A DNA stretch of 45,903 nt from Bacteroidia bacterium (GCA_019695215.1 JAIBAK010000026.1:1-45903); one strand, 5' to 3'. Shown: positions 36,897 through 45,903, numbered from the stretch's first letter. Translations and numbers: made by a program. The notes: generated from the letters alone by a model not told the origin.

Positions 36897-37863
36897 TGTT
36901 TGCTGAGGGGCTTGTTGCTAAATTTTTAAATGCGTCACGAATTTGTTTTACCAGCTCGGTTTTTACCACATCGCGCGATATTAAAATCATGTTTTTAAAG
37001 GCAAGGGCGTTTGAAATCCCGTGCCCGATGATAACGGGAGCATTTACTCCGAGAATAGGAGTGCCGCCATAGTTTTCGTAGTTAAATCTTGCAAAGTATT
37101 CATCGGTAATTTTGCGTTTGTGCATCATGTAAAATACCGATTCAACGGATTTAAGAATTACGTTTCCGGTAAATCCATCGCACACAATCACGTCTGCTTT
37201 GTCATTAAAAAGGTCACGCCCTTCCACGTTACCGATAAAATTAATGAGTTGGTTTTGCGCAAGCAACTGATGGGCAGCCAGGGTAAGCAGGTTCCCTTTT
37301 TCTTTTTCTTCGCCTATGCTCATTAAACCCACTTTGGGGTTATCAATGCCATATACATATTTGCTCATGAGGGAACCTAATATGGCAAACTGATTAAGCA
37401 TTTCCGGTTTACAGTCGGCATTGGCACCTACATCAAGCAGTAATCCGTACTGCCCGTTCGATTTAGGCAATATGGAAGTAATGGTAGGTCGCGAAACACC
37501 TTCAATTGGTTTAACAGAGAAAATAGAACCTACCATCATGGCACCGGTGTTTCCTGCACTAATAAAGGCGTTAATTTCTCCCTTGGCCAGCAATTGAAAG
37601 CCTACCGAAATGCTTGAATCTTTTTTGGCCTGAAATGCCTTTGTAGGGTGTTCACCCATTTCAATCACTTCGGTGGTGTGCACAAAATCGAAAGCATCGG
37701 GATTAACCTGTTGCTCCGTAATTAATTGCTTTACCTGCTGGCTGTCGCCAATAAGGGTGAGCCTAACATCTTCGCCAAGTGAAGGCAAAGCCTGTATGCA
37801 GCCCAGCACAGCCTGTGCAGGCGCATAGTCTCCACCCATCATGTCAAGGCCGATCCTTATCAT
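36889..37863 (-). CDS. plsX: Phosphate acyltransferase PlsX
   Basis: A 324-aa enzyme that converts acyl-ACP to acyl-phosphate for phosphatidic acid synthesis. It begins IRIGLDMMGGDYAP, the family opening. ISAGNTGAMMVGS (about 101-113) and DVIVCDGFTGNVILKS (about 212-227) are characteristic, and VIIGHGISNALAFKNMI is near the end. Length is typical. It lies 22 nt after rpmF and overlaps fabH by 8 nt. Acyl-phosphate from PlsX would pass to PlsY, which is not in the window. Confidence 0.97.
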   Translation of the reverse strand: MIRIGLDMMGGDYAPAQAVLGCIQALPSLGEDVRLTLIGDSQQVKQLITEQQVNPDAFDFVHTTEVIEMGEHPTKAFQAKKDSSISVGFQLLAKGEINAFISAGNTGAMMVGSIFSVKPIEGVSRPTITSILPKSNGQYGLLLDVGANADCKPEMLNQFAILGSLMSKYVYGIDNPKVGLMSIGEEKEKGNLLTLAAHQLLAQNQLINFIGNVEGRDLFNDKADVIVCDGFTGNVILKSVESVFYMMHKRKITDEYFARFNYENYGGTPILGVNAPVIIGHGISNALAFKNMILISRDVVKTELVKQIRDAFKNLATSPSANNE

Positions 37864-37885
37864 TACCTTTTCGGTTTAGAAAAGA

Positions 37886-38071
37886 TTATGCTTCTGAATC
37901 GTTGCCGGGAAGTACTTTTTTCCCTTTGTAGTACCCGTTGGCGGTAACCCTGTGGTACAGGTGTGTTTCGCCTGAAGTAGGGTCAACGGCAATTGTTGGT
38001 GCTACGCCTTTGTAGTGTGTTCTTCTTTTGTCTCTTCTCGTGTTCGAGAGTTTTCGTTTCGGATTAGGCAT
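37886..38071 (-). CDS. rpmF: Large ribosomal subunit protein bL32
   Basis: A 61-aa basic protein beginning [20 protein letters not shown], the bL32 signature. It contains no Cys at all, so this is the zinc-independent form. The Cys pairs seen in zinc-binding bL32 are absent. The central GETHLYHRV is the usual tail of the conserved core. It lies 12 nt after the DUF177 gene and 22 nt before plsX, the common order. Confidence 0.96.
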   Translation of the reverse strand: MPNPKRKLSNTRRDKRRTHYKGVAPTIAVDPTSGETHLYHRVTANGYYKGKKVLPGNDSEA

Positions 38072-38083
38072 CGTACTTTCTTA

Positions 38084-38617
38084 TTAATTATTACTCAAAA
38101 AATCTTTTAACTTACTCCATCGTTCATCGGGTTCAGCTTCGTTTGTGTGAGGGTGGCTAAGTATTTCTAATTTGGCCAGCATTTCCTTATCACATTCGGG
38201 CAAATTCCCCGGTTCGGCACAGGTTTTTACAAAGGGCAAAGCAAGCATCACAAAATCATAAATATGCTGCCCGATGTTAAAACAATTCTCCTTTCTTGAA
38301 AGATAAATAATCTCGTCTTCCTCATCTTTCGGTTGTTCTTCGTCAGTGATTTTTACAATCAAAAACGATGTATGATCAACCGGCTGCTGATAAGCCGCAA
38401 GACATTTCTCGCAATCAAGGCTAAGTGAACCTTTAATGTTGAACGTAAGATTTACCAGGCGGTCGGATTTCTCCAATTCCAGATCAATCTCTATGTTCGA
38501 ACTTTTTACAGTTTGATTGTCAAAGTTTTCAAAAAAAACCGGCTCCAATCTATATGTATAGTGGTTTTGGCCGTTTCTTATTTTTGAAAGTTCTATATCA
38601 AACTCTTTAAGGCTCAC
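38084..38617 (-). CDS. DUF177 (YceD-like) protein
   Basis: A 177-aa protein. The DUF177 core includes LSLDCEKCLAAYQQPV (about 84-99), with a CxxC pair, and a downstream acidic stretch (DEEQPKDEEDEIIYL, about 112-126). The later TCAEPGNLPECD adds more Cys. The family is almost always encoded directly before rpmF, as here (12-nt gap). In E. coli the protein is linked to 23S rRNA accumulation, though the mechanism is not settled. It is first in the cluster leading to fabH, with an exact -7 box 19 nt before its start. Confidence 0.88.
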   Translation of the reverse strand: MSLKEFDIELSKIRNGQNHYTYRLEPVFFENFDNQTVKSSNIEIDLELEKSDRLVNLTFNIKGSLSLDCEKCLAAYQQPVDHTSFLIVKITDEEQPKDEEDEIIYLSRKENCFNIGQHIYDFVMLALPFVKTCAEPGNLPECDKEMLAKLEILSHPHTNEAEPDERWSKLKDFLSNN

Positions 38618-38636
38618 CCTTGCTTAATTAAGCCCG

Positions 38637-38644
38637 CAAAGATA
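38637..38644 (-). promoter_or_regulatory. -7 box of the DUF177-rpmF-plsX-fabH operon
   Basis: TATCTTTG on the minus strand matches TAnnTTTG exactly and ends 19 nt before the DUF177 ATG. The leader would be about a dozen bases. The -33 position is not a clear TTG. Confidence 0.5.
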
Positions 38645-38704
38645 AAAAGAATGAGTTAATTAGGAAATGAAAACCTGTATAATGCTGTAAAAAAGGGATA
38701 TAAA

Positions 38705-39778
38705 CTAAAAATCAATCCTGAAACGCTCTCTGCGAAGCGGTGTAAAGGGCAATGGATTGGAAGTAATCTCTTCGCTGTTTTTACGCTGCCTGAAAATTTC
38801 AATGGCGGCATACAGGGCATTTCTGAACGAGGTTTCGCTGGCCTGATTTTTACCTGCCAGCGAGTAGGCCGTTCCATGGTCAGGTGAGGTGCGTACCGCG
38901 GGCAATCCGGCTGTAAAGTTTACGCCTTCTTCAAAGGCCATATACTTAAACGGGATTAATCCCTGATCGTGATACATAGCCAGCACCGCATCAAACTGGC
39001 GGTATTGTCGCGATCCGAAAAATCCATCAGCCGGGTACGGACCATAGGCCATAATGCCTGCATCCTGTGCTGCTTTCACAGCCGGAGCAATTACGTTTTT
39101 GTCTTCGGTTCCTATCAGGTTGTTATCTCCGGCATGAGGGTTTAATCCCAGAACGGCAATACGTGGTTTACTAATGCCAAAATCTTCAAACAAACTTTTT
39201 TTCATTAGTTTGAGTTTGGAAGTAATTTTTTCGGCAGTAAGTTTTTCAGCTACTTCCTTTACGGGAACATGTCCGGTTACCAATCCTATTTTTAATCCGG
39301 GACTCAATAAAAACATGAGGTGTTCCGGGTTGGAAAATTCAGTTGCCAGAAATTCGGTATGGCCCACAAACTTTCCGGCTTCAGCAGGCATATTGTGTTT
39401 GTTCAGGGGTGCCGTTACCAGCGCATCAATTTTACCATCGCGCAAATCTTTGGTAGCGAGTTGCAGTGATTTAAGGGCGTATTTGCCTCCAAGCGCATTG
39501 TCTTCGCCCGGTTTTATATCAATTTCTTCTTCCCAGCACACCAGCACATTGGGTCGTTTGGGATTAATCTGGTCAATGCTTTTGGATATAAACAAATTGA
39601 ATTCGTTTTGGCCGATTAGTTTTTTGTAGAATGAAAAAATCTTTGGTGACCCATACACCACCGGAATGCAAAATTCATTCACGCGTGCATCAGCCAGCGT
39701 TTTAATGATTACTTCGGGGCCTATGCCGTTTACATCGCCTGCTGATATGCCTATAATGGGTGTTTTTAGTCGGTTCAT
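38705..39778 (-). CDS. pdxA: 4-hydroxythreonine-4-phosphate dehydrogenase
   Basis: A 357-aa NAD-dependent enzyme of the DXP-dependent pyridoxal phosphate pathway. It oxidises 4-phosphohydroxy-L-threonine, and the product condenses in the PdxJ reaction. ISAGDVNGIGPEV (about 11-23) is the family opening. GHTEFLA gives the substrate-binding pair H140-T141. Metal ligands are expected at H170 (VTGHVPV), H215 (LNPHAGDNN) and H270 (MYHDQGLIP). Length is slightly above the usual 330 because of a short C-terminal extension. The start overlaps the pepA stop as ATGA, so the two are co-translated. Confidence 0.95.
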   Translation of the reverse strand: MNRLKTPIIGISAGDVNGIGPEVIIKTLADARVNEFCIPVVYGSPKIFSFYKKLIGQNEFNLFISKSIDQINPKRPNVLVCWEEEIDIKPGEDNALGGKYALKSLQLATKDLRDGKIDALVTAPLNKHNMPAEAGKFVGHTEFLATEFSNPEHLMFLLSPGLKIGLVTGHVPVKEVAEKLTAEKITSKLKLMKKSLFEDFGISKPRIAVLGLNPHAGDNNLIGTEDKNVIAPAVKAAQDAGIMAYGPYPADGFFGSRQYRQFDAVLAMYHDQGLIPFKYMAFEEGVNFTAGLPAVRTSPDHGTAYSLAGKNQASETSFRNALYAAIEIFRQRKNSEEITSNPLPFTPLRRERFRIDF

Positions 39779-41214
39779 TTGGTTGCGTTCAGTATAAAAT
39801 CAAATAATAAGCGTACTCCCACACCGGTTCCGTTTTTACCGCGGTACGAGTCGTTGTTGTTTATAAATGCAGGGCCGGCAATATCAAAATGCATCCACGG
39901 ATAATCGGTATAGTATTCAAGAAATTTCCCTGCAGTAATGGCACCAGCTACCGGACCGCCAATATTTTTCATGTCGGCCAGGTCGGATTTTATCAGGTTT
40001 TTGTACTCGTCCCAGAAGGGAAATTCTACCAATCGCTCATATACGTTGTGCCCGCTCTTTTTTAGTTTCGATTTTGTTTTTTCATCGGCCGTGCCCATGC
40101 ATACTATGCCGTATTGTCCTATGGCTGCTGCTGCTGCACCCGTTAGTGTTGCAAAATCAAGTACCAGTTCGGGCTTATATTTTTTGGCGTAGGCAAGCGC
40201 ATCGGCCAATAACATACGCCCTTCGGCATCGGTGTTTAAAACCTCTACTGTTTTTCCGTCATACATAGCTATCACATCACCGGGTGTATATGCATTTTCG
40301 CCCGGGCGATTATCGGTTGCAGGTACCAGCCCCACTACATGGTATTTTAATTTGGCTTTGGCCACAGCATAAATGGCGCAGGCCACGGCAGCAGCTCCGG
40401 CCATATCGCATTTCATGCTGTCCATGCTGTTGGGTGTAGGTTTTAAACTTAATCCACCGGTATCATAAACTACTCCTTTACCTACAAGTACTAAAGGTTT
40501 TTTATTCACGGCACCACGGGGTTTATATTCCATGATGGTAAAAGTAGGTGGAGTTTGACTTCCTTTATTTACCGCAAGCAATCCGCCCATTTTAAGAGCT
40601 TCAATTTTAGTTTTATTCAGTACCTCTACATGAAATCCGGCCGTATCGCCCATTTTCTGAATTTCTTCGGCCAGCTTGGGTGCAGTAAGGTATGACTGAG
40701 GTTCGTTTACCAATGTGCGCGCCATAGTAGTTGCCTCCACCGTAATTTGCAAACGCTCCAGATCTTTTTTATCTAATTTTTTGCTGTTGATGGCAATGGT
40801 TTGTAAGCTGTTTTTTTCTTTTGCAGCTTCACCGCGGTATTTTAGAAACTGGTAATTACTCAGAGCAATTCCTTCGGCAAGAGCGAGGGCTGCTTCCGTA
40901 TCATTCAGCACATCTTCTATAATTACACCGGTTTGTTTGTGAGCGTTGAGGGCGCTGCAAATTTTGTTCCCGCTGGCACGCAAATCTTCCAGTTGTGTAA
41001 AGCGTTCTTTTTTATCTTTGGGAATCAACACAAATATGATCCTGTCAAACTGATTGATGACAATCAAACGTTCATCGGCTTTTAATTTTGTTTGAATATA
41101 GGCTACCTCTTTTTCGCTCAGGTTGTATGAAAGCCACTTAGTTTTTTTATCTGCCAGCAACACAATTGATGCATTACTTTCAGATTTTACTGCTTTTTGA
41201 ATGGATGTTGCCAT
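39775..41214 (-). CDS. pepA: Leucyl aminopeptidase, M17 family
   Basis: A 479-aa two-metal aminopeptidase that trims N-terminal residues from peptides in the cytoplasm. The C-terminal catalytic half is complete: GKGVVYDTGGLSLKP with K246 and D251, KCDMAGAAAV with D270, and the signature NTDAEGRMLL with D329, E331 and R333. The N-terminal domain (about 1-160) is divergent and Lys-rich, as usual for M17 proteins. An exact-pattern -7 box (TATTTTTG) lies 22 nt upstream. It is divergent from rsmA across an 82-nt gap and overlaps pdxA by ATGA. The symbol is used for family; substrate preference is not known. Confidence 0.93.
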   Translation of the reverse strand: MATSIQKAVKSESNASIVLLADKKTKWLSYNLSEKEVAYIQTKLKADERLIVINQFDRIIFVLIPKDKKERFTQLEDLRASGNKICSALNAHKQTGVIIEDVLNDTEAALALAEGIALSNYQFLKYRGEAAKEKNSLQTIAINSKKLDKKDLERLQITVEATTMARTLVNEPQSYLTAPKLAEEIQKMGDTAGFHVEVLNKTKIEALKMGGLLAVNKGSQTPPTFTIMEYKPRGAVNKKPLVLVGKGVVYDTGGLSLKPTPNSMDSMKCDMAGAAAVACAIYAVAKAKLKYHVVGLVPATDNRPGENAYTPGDVIAMYDGKTVEVLNTDAEGRMLLADALAYAKKYKPELVLDFATLTGAAAAAIGQYGIVCMGTADEKTKSKLKKSGHNVYERLVEFPFWDEYKNLIKSDLADMKNIGGPVAGAITAGKFLEYYTDYPWMHFDIAGPAFINNNDSYRGKNGTGVGVRLLFDFILNATK

Positions 41215-41236
41215 AGGGTTTGTATTTTCGAAGCCT

Positions 41237-41244
41237 CAAAAATA
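41237..41244 (-). promoter_or_regulatory. -7 box of pepA-pdxA
   Basis: TATTTTTG on the minus strand fits TAnnTTTG and lies 22 nt before the pepA ATG, in the divergent gap with rsmA. No TTG is seen 19 nt upstream. Confidence 0.4.
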
Positions 41245-41296
41245 AAGGATTTGCCGATACATACCACATGCCGGCTAAAGTACTTTAAACAACTGA

Positions 41297-42070
41297 ATGG
41301 AAAAGGTTAAACCCAAAAAACAATTAGGGCAGCATTTTTTGCGGGATGAAAATATTGCCGCAAAAATTGTGCAGTCGCTGATTGATGAACTGAAGGCCAA
41401 CACCATAATAGAGGTAGGCCCCGGCATGGGTGTACTTACCAAATATTTATTGAAAGAACATGCCGAAAAACTGTTTGTAGCTGAAATTGATACTGAAAGT
41501 GTAGAGTACCTTAGCCGCGAATTTGAGCAACTGAATGGCCGTATATTGAACGAGGATTTTTTACAGCTCGATTTTTCACGGTTTGATGCTCCGGTTGCCG
41601 TAATCGGGAACTTTCCTTATAATATATCTTCGCAAATTGTTTTTAAAGTAATAGAAAACAGAGCTGTATGTCCTTTAATGGTAGGAATGTTTCAAAAGGA
41701 GGTAGCTCAGCGTCTGGCTGCGGCACCCCGAACAAAAGCTTATGGTATTTTATCGGTGATTACACAGGCCTATTTTGATGTGGAGTATCTGTTTACGGTG
41801 AGTGAAGGTGTTTTTAATCCGCCACCAAAAGTGAAATCGGCTGTGGTGAGGCTGAAAAGGAAAACAGAAGGCTTTCTTAATTGCGATGAAAGTTTATTTT
41901 TGCGCGTGGTAAAGGCGGCCTTTAATCAGCGTAGAAAAACGCTTCGCAACGCATTGAGTATGTATAATCCTGATAAAAATGAAGCATTACTTGCCAGCGG
42001 GTTTATGAAATGCAGAGCCGAGGAACTTACATATATGGATTTTGCAGCCCTTACCCATATGCTCACCTGA
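41297..42070 (+). CDS. rsmA: 16S rRNA dimethyladenosine transferase
   Basis: A 257-aa SAM-dependent methyltransferase that dimethylates two adjacent adenosines in helix 45 of 16S rRNA late in 30S assembly. KKQLGQHFLRDENI (about 7-20) is the family opening. The SAM loop is IEVGPGMGVLT (about 38-48), the acidic ribose-binding residue lies in VAEIDTE, and the catalytic NFPY is N105-Y108. The C-terminal helical domain contains FNPPPKVKSAVVRL and FNQRRKTLRNAL. Length is typical. It is followed after 55 nt by mgtE on the same strand. Confidence 0.96.
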   Translation: MEKVKPKKQLGQHFLRDENIAAKIVQSLIDELKANTIIEVGPGMGVLTKYLLKEHAEKLFVAEIDTESVEYLSREFEQLNGRILNEDFLQLDFSRFDAPVAVIGNFPYNISSQIVFKVIENRAVCPLMVGMFQKEVAQRLAAAPRTKAYGILSVITQAYFDVEYLFTVSEGVFNPPPKVKSAVVRLKRKTEGFLNCDESLFLRVVKAAFNQRRKTLRNALSMYNPDKNEALLASGFMKCRAEELTYMDFAALTHMLT

Positions 42071-42125
42071 TTAAAAGCAACCAAAAAAAGAACGTACAGG
42101 TCTATAAATATTAAACGAAGGGGAC

Positions 42126-43487
42126 ATGTCAAACTTCACGGTTACAAAGGAGTTAATATCGGAATTGAGGCAGGCGGTTGAAGCACGCAACGGGCAGGAG
42201 GTGAAAAAACTCCTTCATGAGTTGCACCCCGAAGATGTGGCCGAGATTCTTTACGATTTCGGTACGGAGGATTCTAAGTTTGTGATTGCCCTTTTTGAGG
42301 GCGAATACGCGGTAAAAATTCTGATAGAAATAGATGAAGATACCCGCGACAGGTTTCTGACCAATTACTCCCCCGAGGAAATAGCCCGGCAGTTTATTGA
42401 GTTTATGGATACCGATGATGTGGTATCCATTATTCGTTCTTTTCCGCCCAAATTAAAAGACCAGATAATAAGTCATATTACCGACCATGAATTTGCGGCC
42501 AATATCATTTCGCTCTTAAATTTTGATGAAGATACTGCAGGTGGTATCATGGCCAAGGAGCTGGTTAAAGTAAATGAAAACTGGACAGTTGCTCAGTGTA
42601 TTGACGAAATACGGGCACAGGCCGAAGAAGTGAGCAACGTGTACACCGTTTATGTAGTAGATGATCAGGACAGATTAAAAGGCCTTATTTCACTTAAACG
42701 ACTCATACTTGCCAAAGCCCGCGAACGGGTAGCCGCTATTATGATTGAAGATGTGGTTTCGGTTCCTACCCACGCTTCAAGCGAGGAGGTAAGCTCTATC
42801 ATGGATAAATATAATCTGGTGGTACTTCCGGTGTCGGATGCTATTGGCCGCCTGGTAGGGCGCATTACCATCGATGACATTGTTGAAGTAATAAAAGAAG
42901 AAGCGGAAAAAGATTACGAATTAATGTCGGGTATCACCGAGAGTGTGGAGTCAACCGATAAGGTGTGGGTACTCTCGCGCGCAAGGCTTCCGTGGCTCCT
43001 CATAGGGTTACTCGGAGGTATTGTGAGTTCAAGGGTGATAGGCTTGTATGAAGGACAATTGAAAATACACCCCGAAATGGCTTTTTTTATTCCGCTTATT
43101 GCGGCTATGGGAGGAAATGCCGGAGTACAGTCATCGGCCATCATTGTAAAAGGACTCGCAAATAACACACTTGGTACGAGAGATATTTTTCCGAAAATTT
43201 TAAAAGAACTGATGGTTTCACTCATCAACGGATTAGTATGTGCTGCCATTATTTTAGCGTATAATCTTTTTATGAGCGATTCGCTCGAGTTGAGCTTTAC
43301 CGTGAGCATTGCCCTTATTACGGTAATTATTTTTGCCTCTATTCTGGGCACTTTTGTTCCAATGTTACTTGACAGAGTAAAAATTGATCCCGCCCTGGCA
43401 ACCGGTCCGTTTATTACCACTACCAACGACTTGCTGGGCCTTGGAGTGTATTTTCTGGTAGGCCGGTTATTATATGGTACCTTCTGA
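42126..43487 (+). CDS. mgtE: Magnesium transporter MgtE
   Basis: A 453-aa Mg2+ channel/transporter of the inner membrane. The N-terminal superhelical domain (about 15-130) has the ELHPEDVAEIL repeat. Two CBS domains follow (about 130-255) and sense cytoplasmic Mg2+. A plug helix and five transmembrane helices make up the rest (about 285-453). The signature PLIAAMGGNAGVQSSAI is near residues 319-335, and DPALATGPFITTTNDLLGL is in the last third. Length matches the family. The next gene either overlaps its end by 14 nt or starts 1 nt after its stop. Confidence 0.95.
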   Translation: MSNFTVTKELISELRQAVEARNGQEVKKLLHELHPEDVAEILYDFGTEDSKFVIALFEGEYAVKILIEIDEDTRDRFLTNYSPEEIARQFIEFMDTDDVVSIIRSFPPKLKDQIISHITDHEFAANIISLLNFDEDTAGGIMAKELVKVNENWTVAQCIDEIRAQAEEVSNVYTVYVVDDQDRLKGLISLKRLILAKARERVAAIMIEDVVSVPTHASSEEVSSIMDKYNLVVLPVSDAIGRLVGRITIDDIVEVIKEEAEKDYELMSGITESVESTDKVWVLSRARLPWLLIGLLGGIVSSRVIGLYEGQLKIHPEMAFFIPLIAAMGGNAGVQSSAIIVKGLANNTLGTRDIFPKILKELMVSLINGLVCAAIILAYNLFMSDSLELSFTVSIALITVIIFASILGTFVPMLLDRVKIDPALATGPFITTTNDLLGLGVYFLVGRLLYGTF

Positions 43488-43488
43488 T

Positions 43489-44463
43489 ATGAAACTAAAC
43501 CTGCTGATTGCCGATGACATGCATCCGCTGCTTATGCAACAGCTGGATGAAAAAAAAATCAGTTTTAAGTACCTCCCCGATATTACTCCTGAAGAAATTA
43601 GAAAAGTATTGCCGCATTACAATGGTCTGGTGGTACGCAGCAAGATTTATGTAGATAAGCAACTTTTAGATGCAGCACCCGGTCTGTTACTAATAGCAAG
43701 AGCAGGTTCGGGCATGGATAATATAGATGAAGATTATGCACGGCAGGCCGGGGTTGAACTCATTAATGTTCCTGAAGCCAATGCCGATGCAGTTGGGGAA
43801 CATACGGTGGGGATGCTGCTGGCGGTTATGCTCAATTTGGTTAAAGCCGATAAAGAAGTACGAAACATGGAATGGAACCGCGAGGCAAACAGGGGTATAG
43901 AATTAAAAGGTAAAACCGTAGGCTTGGTAGGTTACGGATTTACCGGCAAAGCGGTGGCCAGAAAACTATCGGGTTTTGAGGTTACGGTTTTAGCTTACGA
44001 TAAGTACCTGAAAAACTACGGAGACACTTATGCTACCGAAGCCTCTATGGCCGACATTTTTGAGCGGGCCGATATTCTGAGTTTACATATTCCACTCACC
44101 GGTGAAACCCGTCACCTTATAAATACTGACTACATTAACAAATTCAAAAAGAAAGTGATACTGCTCAATTTGTCAAGAGGTAAAGTAGTTAATCAGCAAC
44201 ATTTGGTAAAAGCCTTGACCGAAGGAAAGATAAAGGCTTGTGCATTAGATGTGTTGGAAAATGAAAAACTTGAACAACTGAGCGAAGAAGAAAAAGAAAT
44301 TTTTGCAGAACTGGCTGGCAGCAACAAGGTTGTGCTGGCACCTCATATCGGGGGCTGGACTCATGAATCGTACGAAAAAATCTCCTTTTTTTTGTCGAAT
44401 AAAATCAGCTATTTAGCGAACCAATTTGCTGAAACTGATTGGAAGCGTCAAAGCAAGACTTGA
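43489..44463 (+). CDS. D-isomer-specific 2-hydroxyacid dehydrogenase (phosphoglycerate dehydrogenase-like)
   Basis: A 324-aa NAD-dependent dehydrogenase. I choose the ATG at 43489 because it follows the mgtE stop directly; an ATG at 43474 would overlap mgtE and add MVPSD. The substrate domain has VVRSKIYVDKQLLDAAP. The Rossmann motif GLVGYGFTGKAVARKL (about 135-150) has GxGxxG. Catalytic residues are R220 (LNLSRGKVVN), E249 (DVLENE) and H276 (APHIGGWTHE). It resembles short SerA proteins without an ACT domain, but the preferred acid cannot be read from sequence. The end has FLSNKISYLANQ. No terminator is obvious before the next gene. Confidence 0.88.
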   Translation: MKLNLLIADDMHPLLMQQLDEKKISFKYLPDITPEEIRKVLPHYNGLVVRSKIYVDKQLLDAAPGLLLIARAGSGMDNIDEDYARQAGVELINVPEANADAVGEHTVGMLLAVMLNLVKADKEVRNMEWNREANRGIELKGKTVGLVGYGFTGKAVARKLSGFEVTVLAYDKYLKNYGDTYATEASMADIFERADILSLHIPLTGETRHLINTDYINKFKKKVILLNLSRGKVVNQQHLVKALTEGKIKACALDVLENEKLEQLSEEEKEIFAELAGSNKVVLAPHIGGWTHESYEKISFFLSNKISYLANQFAETDWKRQSKT

Positions 44464-44530
44464 CAAGTATTTTAAAATAACATTACCTTTATCCGATTGT
44501 AAATTCTTTTGTAAACAAAAAGCCGAACAG

Positions 44531-45903
44531 ATGATGAATAAAAAGTTTTACCTGTTGTTACTAGCTTTCATAGGTTTATGCCATTTTGCATCGGCCCAAA
44601 CGGGCTATGGTGAAATCCGGGGGAAAGTGCGGGACGAAAAGGGCAAGCCGGTAGATTATGCACTGGTAGTTGCCAAACTTGAAGGCGTTGCAAAACGCAG
44701 CACTTATACCGATGACGAGGGCAATTATGTATTGCGACCGCTCGATCCGGGTACCTATTCCATAGAGGTGCAGTTTCCGGGTTACGAAGGCGATACAACC
44801 AGAGGCATTGTTCTTTCGCCTGACCAAATCAGGTTTATCAACGTAGAAATTGCTCCTAAAGGAACACTGCGTTTAGTAATTAAAAAGGACTCAAAAAATG
44901 CCGTTCCGTTAATTGATCCGGGCGGAAAACAAGGTATCGGGTTAACGGCAGCTCAGGTAATGCGCATGCCTAACCGTAATATTAATCAAATGGCCAATCT
45001 GGCTGCGGGGGTAGTTTCGGTAAATGGAGGAACACCAACCTTCAGAGGAGCACGTGCCGATGGTACTGCGTATTATATTGACGGGGTTCGTGTAATTGGA
45101 AGTGCCGGTGTACCTACCAATATGATTGACCAGATTCAGGTAATTACCAGTGGTGTTCCGGCTCAGTACGGTGACTACACCGGTGGTGCCATTTCCATTC
45201 GTACCAAAGGACCTTCAAAATACCTGCATGGTGGTGCCGAGTTAATCACTTCCACTCCTTTTGATGCCTACAATTTTAATCAGTTGGAAATGTATGCGCA
45301 GGGCCCTATTCTTAAAAAGGATAAAGGAGATCGCGATAAAGAACGGTCTCTGCTTGGATTCTCTCTGGGAGCCAACGTGGGTTACACCAAAGACCCCAGC
45401 CCATCGGCCATAGGCGTGTGGAAAGCAAAAGATAATGTGCTAAGCAATCTCGAAAAAAATCCGTTACGCATTGCACCGGGAGGAACCGGATTTGTGCCAA
45501 ATGCCGAGTTTATAACCAAAGGCGATTTAGAAAAGGTAGATGCCAAATTAAATATACCGCGCAAATCATTCAGCATTACCGGAAGTTTAAACTACCAGCC
45601 GTCTAAAAATATCAATATTGTTTTCGGGGGTCAGGCCAATTATGTAAATGCACTCGGGTATTCATATTCAAGCTCGCTGTTTAATTACAAAGAAAATCCA
45701 CAGACTACAGACGGAACTTACCGGGCTTACATCAGGTTTACTCAAACATTTACCAACGATAATAAAGAGAAAGATAAGTTTTATCCTATCTCAAATGCAT
45801 TTTACACCGTTCGTTTCGACTATACCTACCGCCACATTGTGCAGCAGGATCCTGACCTAAAAGATGATTTCTTTAAATACGGATATGTAGGTAAATTTAA
45901 AAC
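44531..45903 (+). CDS. TonB-dependent receptor with carboxypeptidase-regulatory-like domain (partial)
   Basis: The reading frame starts at tandem ATG codons (44531/44534), has a signal peptide ending CHFASAQ, and stays open to the window end (457 codons visible), so the 3-prime part is missing. Residues about 25-110 form a CarboxypepD_reg-like domain (GEIRGKVRDEKGKPVDYALV, then DDEGNYVLRPLDPGTYSIEV). A TonB plug domain follows (about 140-220) with PTFRGARADGTAYYIDGVRV and VPAQYGDYTGGAISI. The beginning of the beta-barrel comes next. Such receptors import large ligands across the outer membrane using TonB energy. No SusD partner is visible and the ligand is unknown. A weak promoter pattern (TTG-N21-TACCTTTA, 44460-44491) lies upstream. 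Confidence 0.9.
   Translation, partial: MMNKKFYLLLLAFIGLCHFASAQTGYGEIRGKVRDEKGKPVDYALVVAKLEGVAKRSTYTDDEGNYVLRPLDPGTYSIEVQFPGYEGDTTRGIVLSPDQIRFINVEIAPKGTLRLVIKKDSKNAVPLIDPGGKQGIGLTAAQVMRMPNRNINQMANLAAGVVSVNGGTPTFRGARADGTAYYIDGVRVIGSAGVPTNMIDQIQVITSGVPAQYGDYTGGAISIRTKGPSKYLHGGAELITSTPFDAYNFNQLEMYAQGPILKKDKGDRDKERSLLGFSLGANVGYTKDPSPSAIGVWKAKDNVLSNLEKNPLRIAPGGTGFVPNAEFITKGDLEKVDAKLNIPRKSFSITGSLNYQPSKNINIVFGGQANYVNALGYSYSSSLFNYKENPQTTDGTYRAYIRFTQTFTNDNKEKDKFYPISNAFYTVRFDYTYRHIVQQDPDLKDDFFKYGYVGKFK

Overview
The window looks like chromosomal DNA from a member of the Bacteroidota (Chitinophagales/Sphingobacteriales-like). The main evidence is several very large exported proteins that end in type IX secretion (T9SS) C-terminal sorting domains. 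It also rests on TAnnTTTG-type -7 promoter boxes, a MetRS with a KISTS signature and fused tRNA-binding domain, a short NusA, and a TonB-dependent receptor with a carboxypeptidase-regulatory-like N-terminus. No taxonomic marker such as 16S rRNA is present, so the assignment stays at about phylum level.

Layout. (1) Positions 1-11.5 kb are visibly AT-rich and accessory in character. They hold a membrane/coiled-coil protein, a TraB/Tiki-like protein, two T9SS proteins (681 aa, and a 1944-aa M43 metalloprotease), a GIY-YIG-like protein, a small membrane protein and a NYN-LOTUS protein. (2) At 11.55-11.77 kb there is a tRNA-Arg(CCU) with its terminator, and a degenerate tandem copy of the same tRNA. 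(3) At 11.9-24.2 kb lie a small secreted protein coupled to a 1574-aa sortilin-propeller T9SS protein, metG, a twin-propeller T9SS protein, an LD-carboxypeptidase and a thioredoxin-fold protein. (4) At 24.2-29.2 kb is the rimP-nusA-infB operon on the minus strand, with a good promoter and an intrinsic-terminator-like hairpin between that promoter and the rimP start codon. (5) At 29.74-31.74 kb is an IS1595-type (ISXO2-like) element bounded by 24-bp inverted repeats. It carries two small membrane-protein cargo genes, and its right end supplies the last codons and stop of a PAS/GAF sensor gene. (6) At 33.9-41.2 kb the minus strand holds accB-accC, then DUF177-rpmF-plsX-fabH, then pepA-pdxA. (7) At 41.3-45.9 kb the plus strand holds rsmA, mgtE, a 2-hydroxyacid dehydrogenase and the start of a TonB-dependent receptor that runs off the window.

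How the genes work together. The core blocks are ordinary housekeeping: translation initiation and transcription elongation factors, fatty-acid and phospholipid initiation (AccB/AccC supply malonyl-CoA to FabH, PlsX makes acyl-phosphate), the bL32 ribosomal protein, and PLP synthesis. The large T9SS proteins are surface or secreted proteins built from propeller, PKD/Ig-like and protease modules. The parts most worth a second look are the rimP leader attenuator, the cargo-bearing IS with its duplicated transposase tail and truncated host gene, the tRNA pseudogene at an accessory boundary, and the 7+7 propeller protein.
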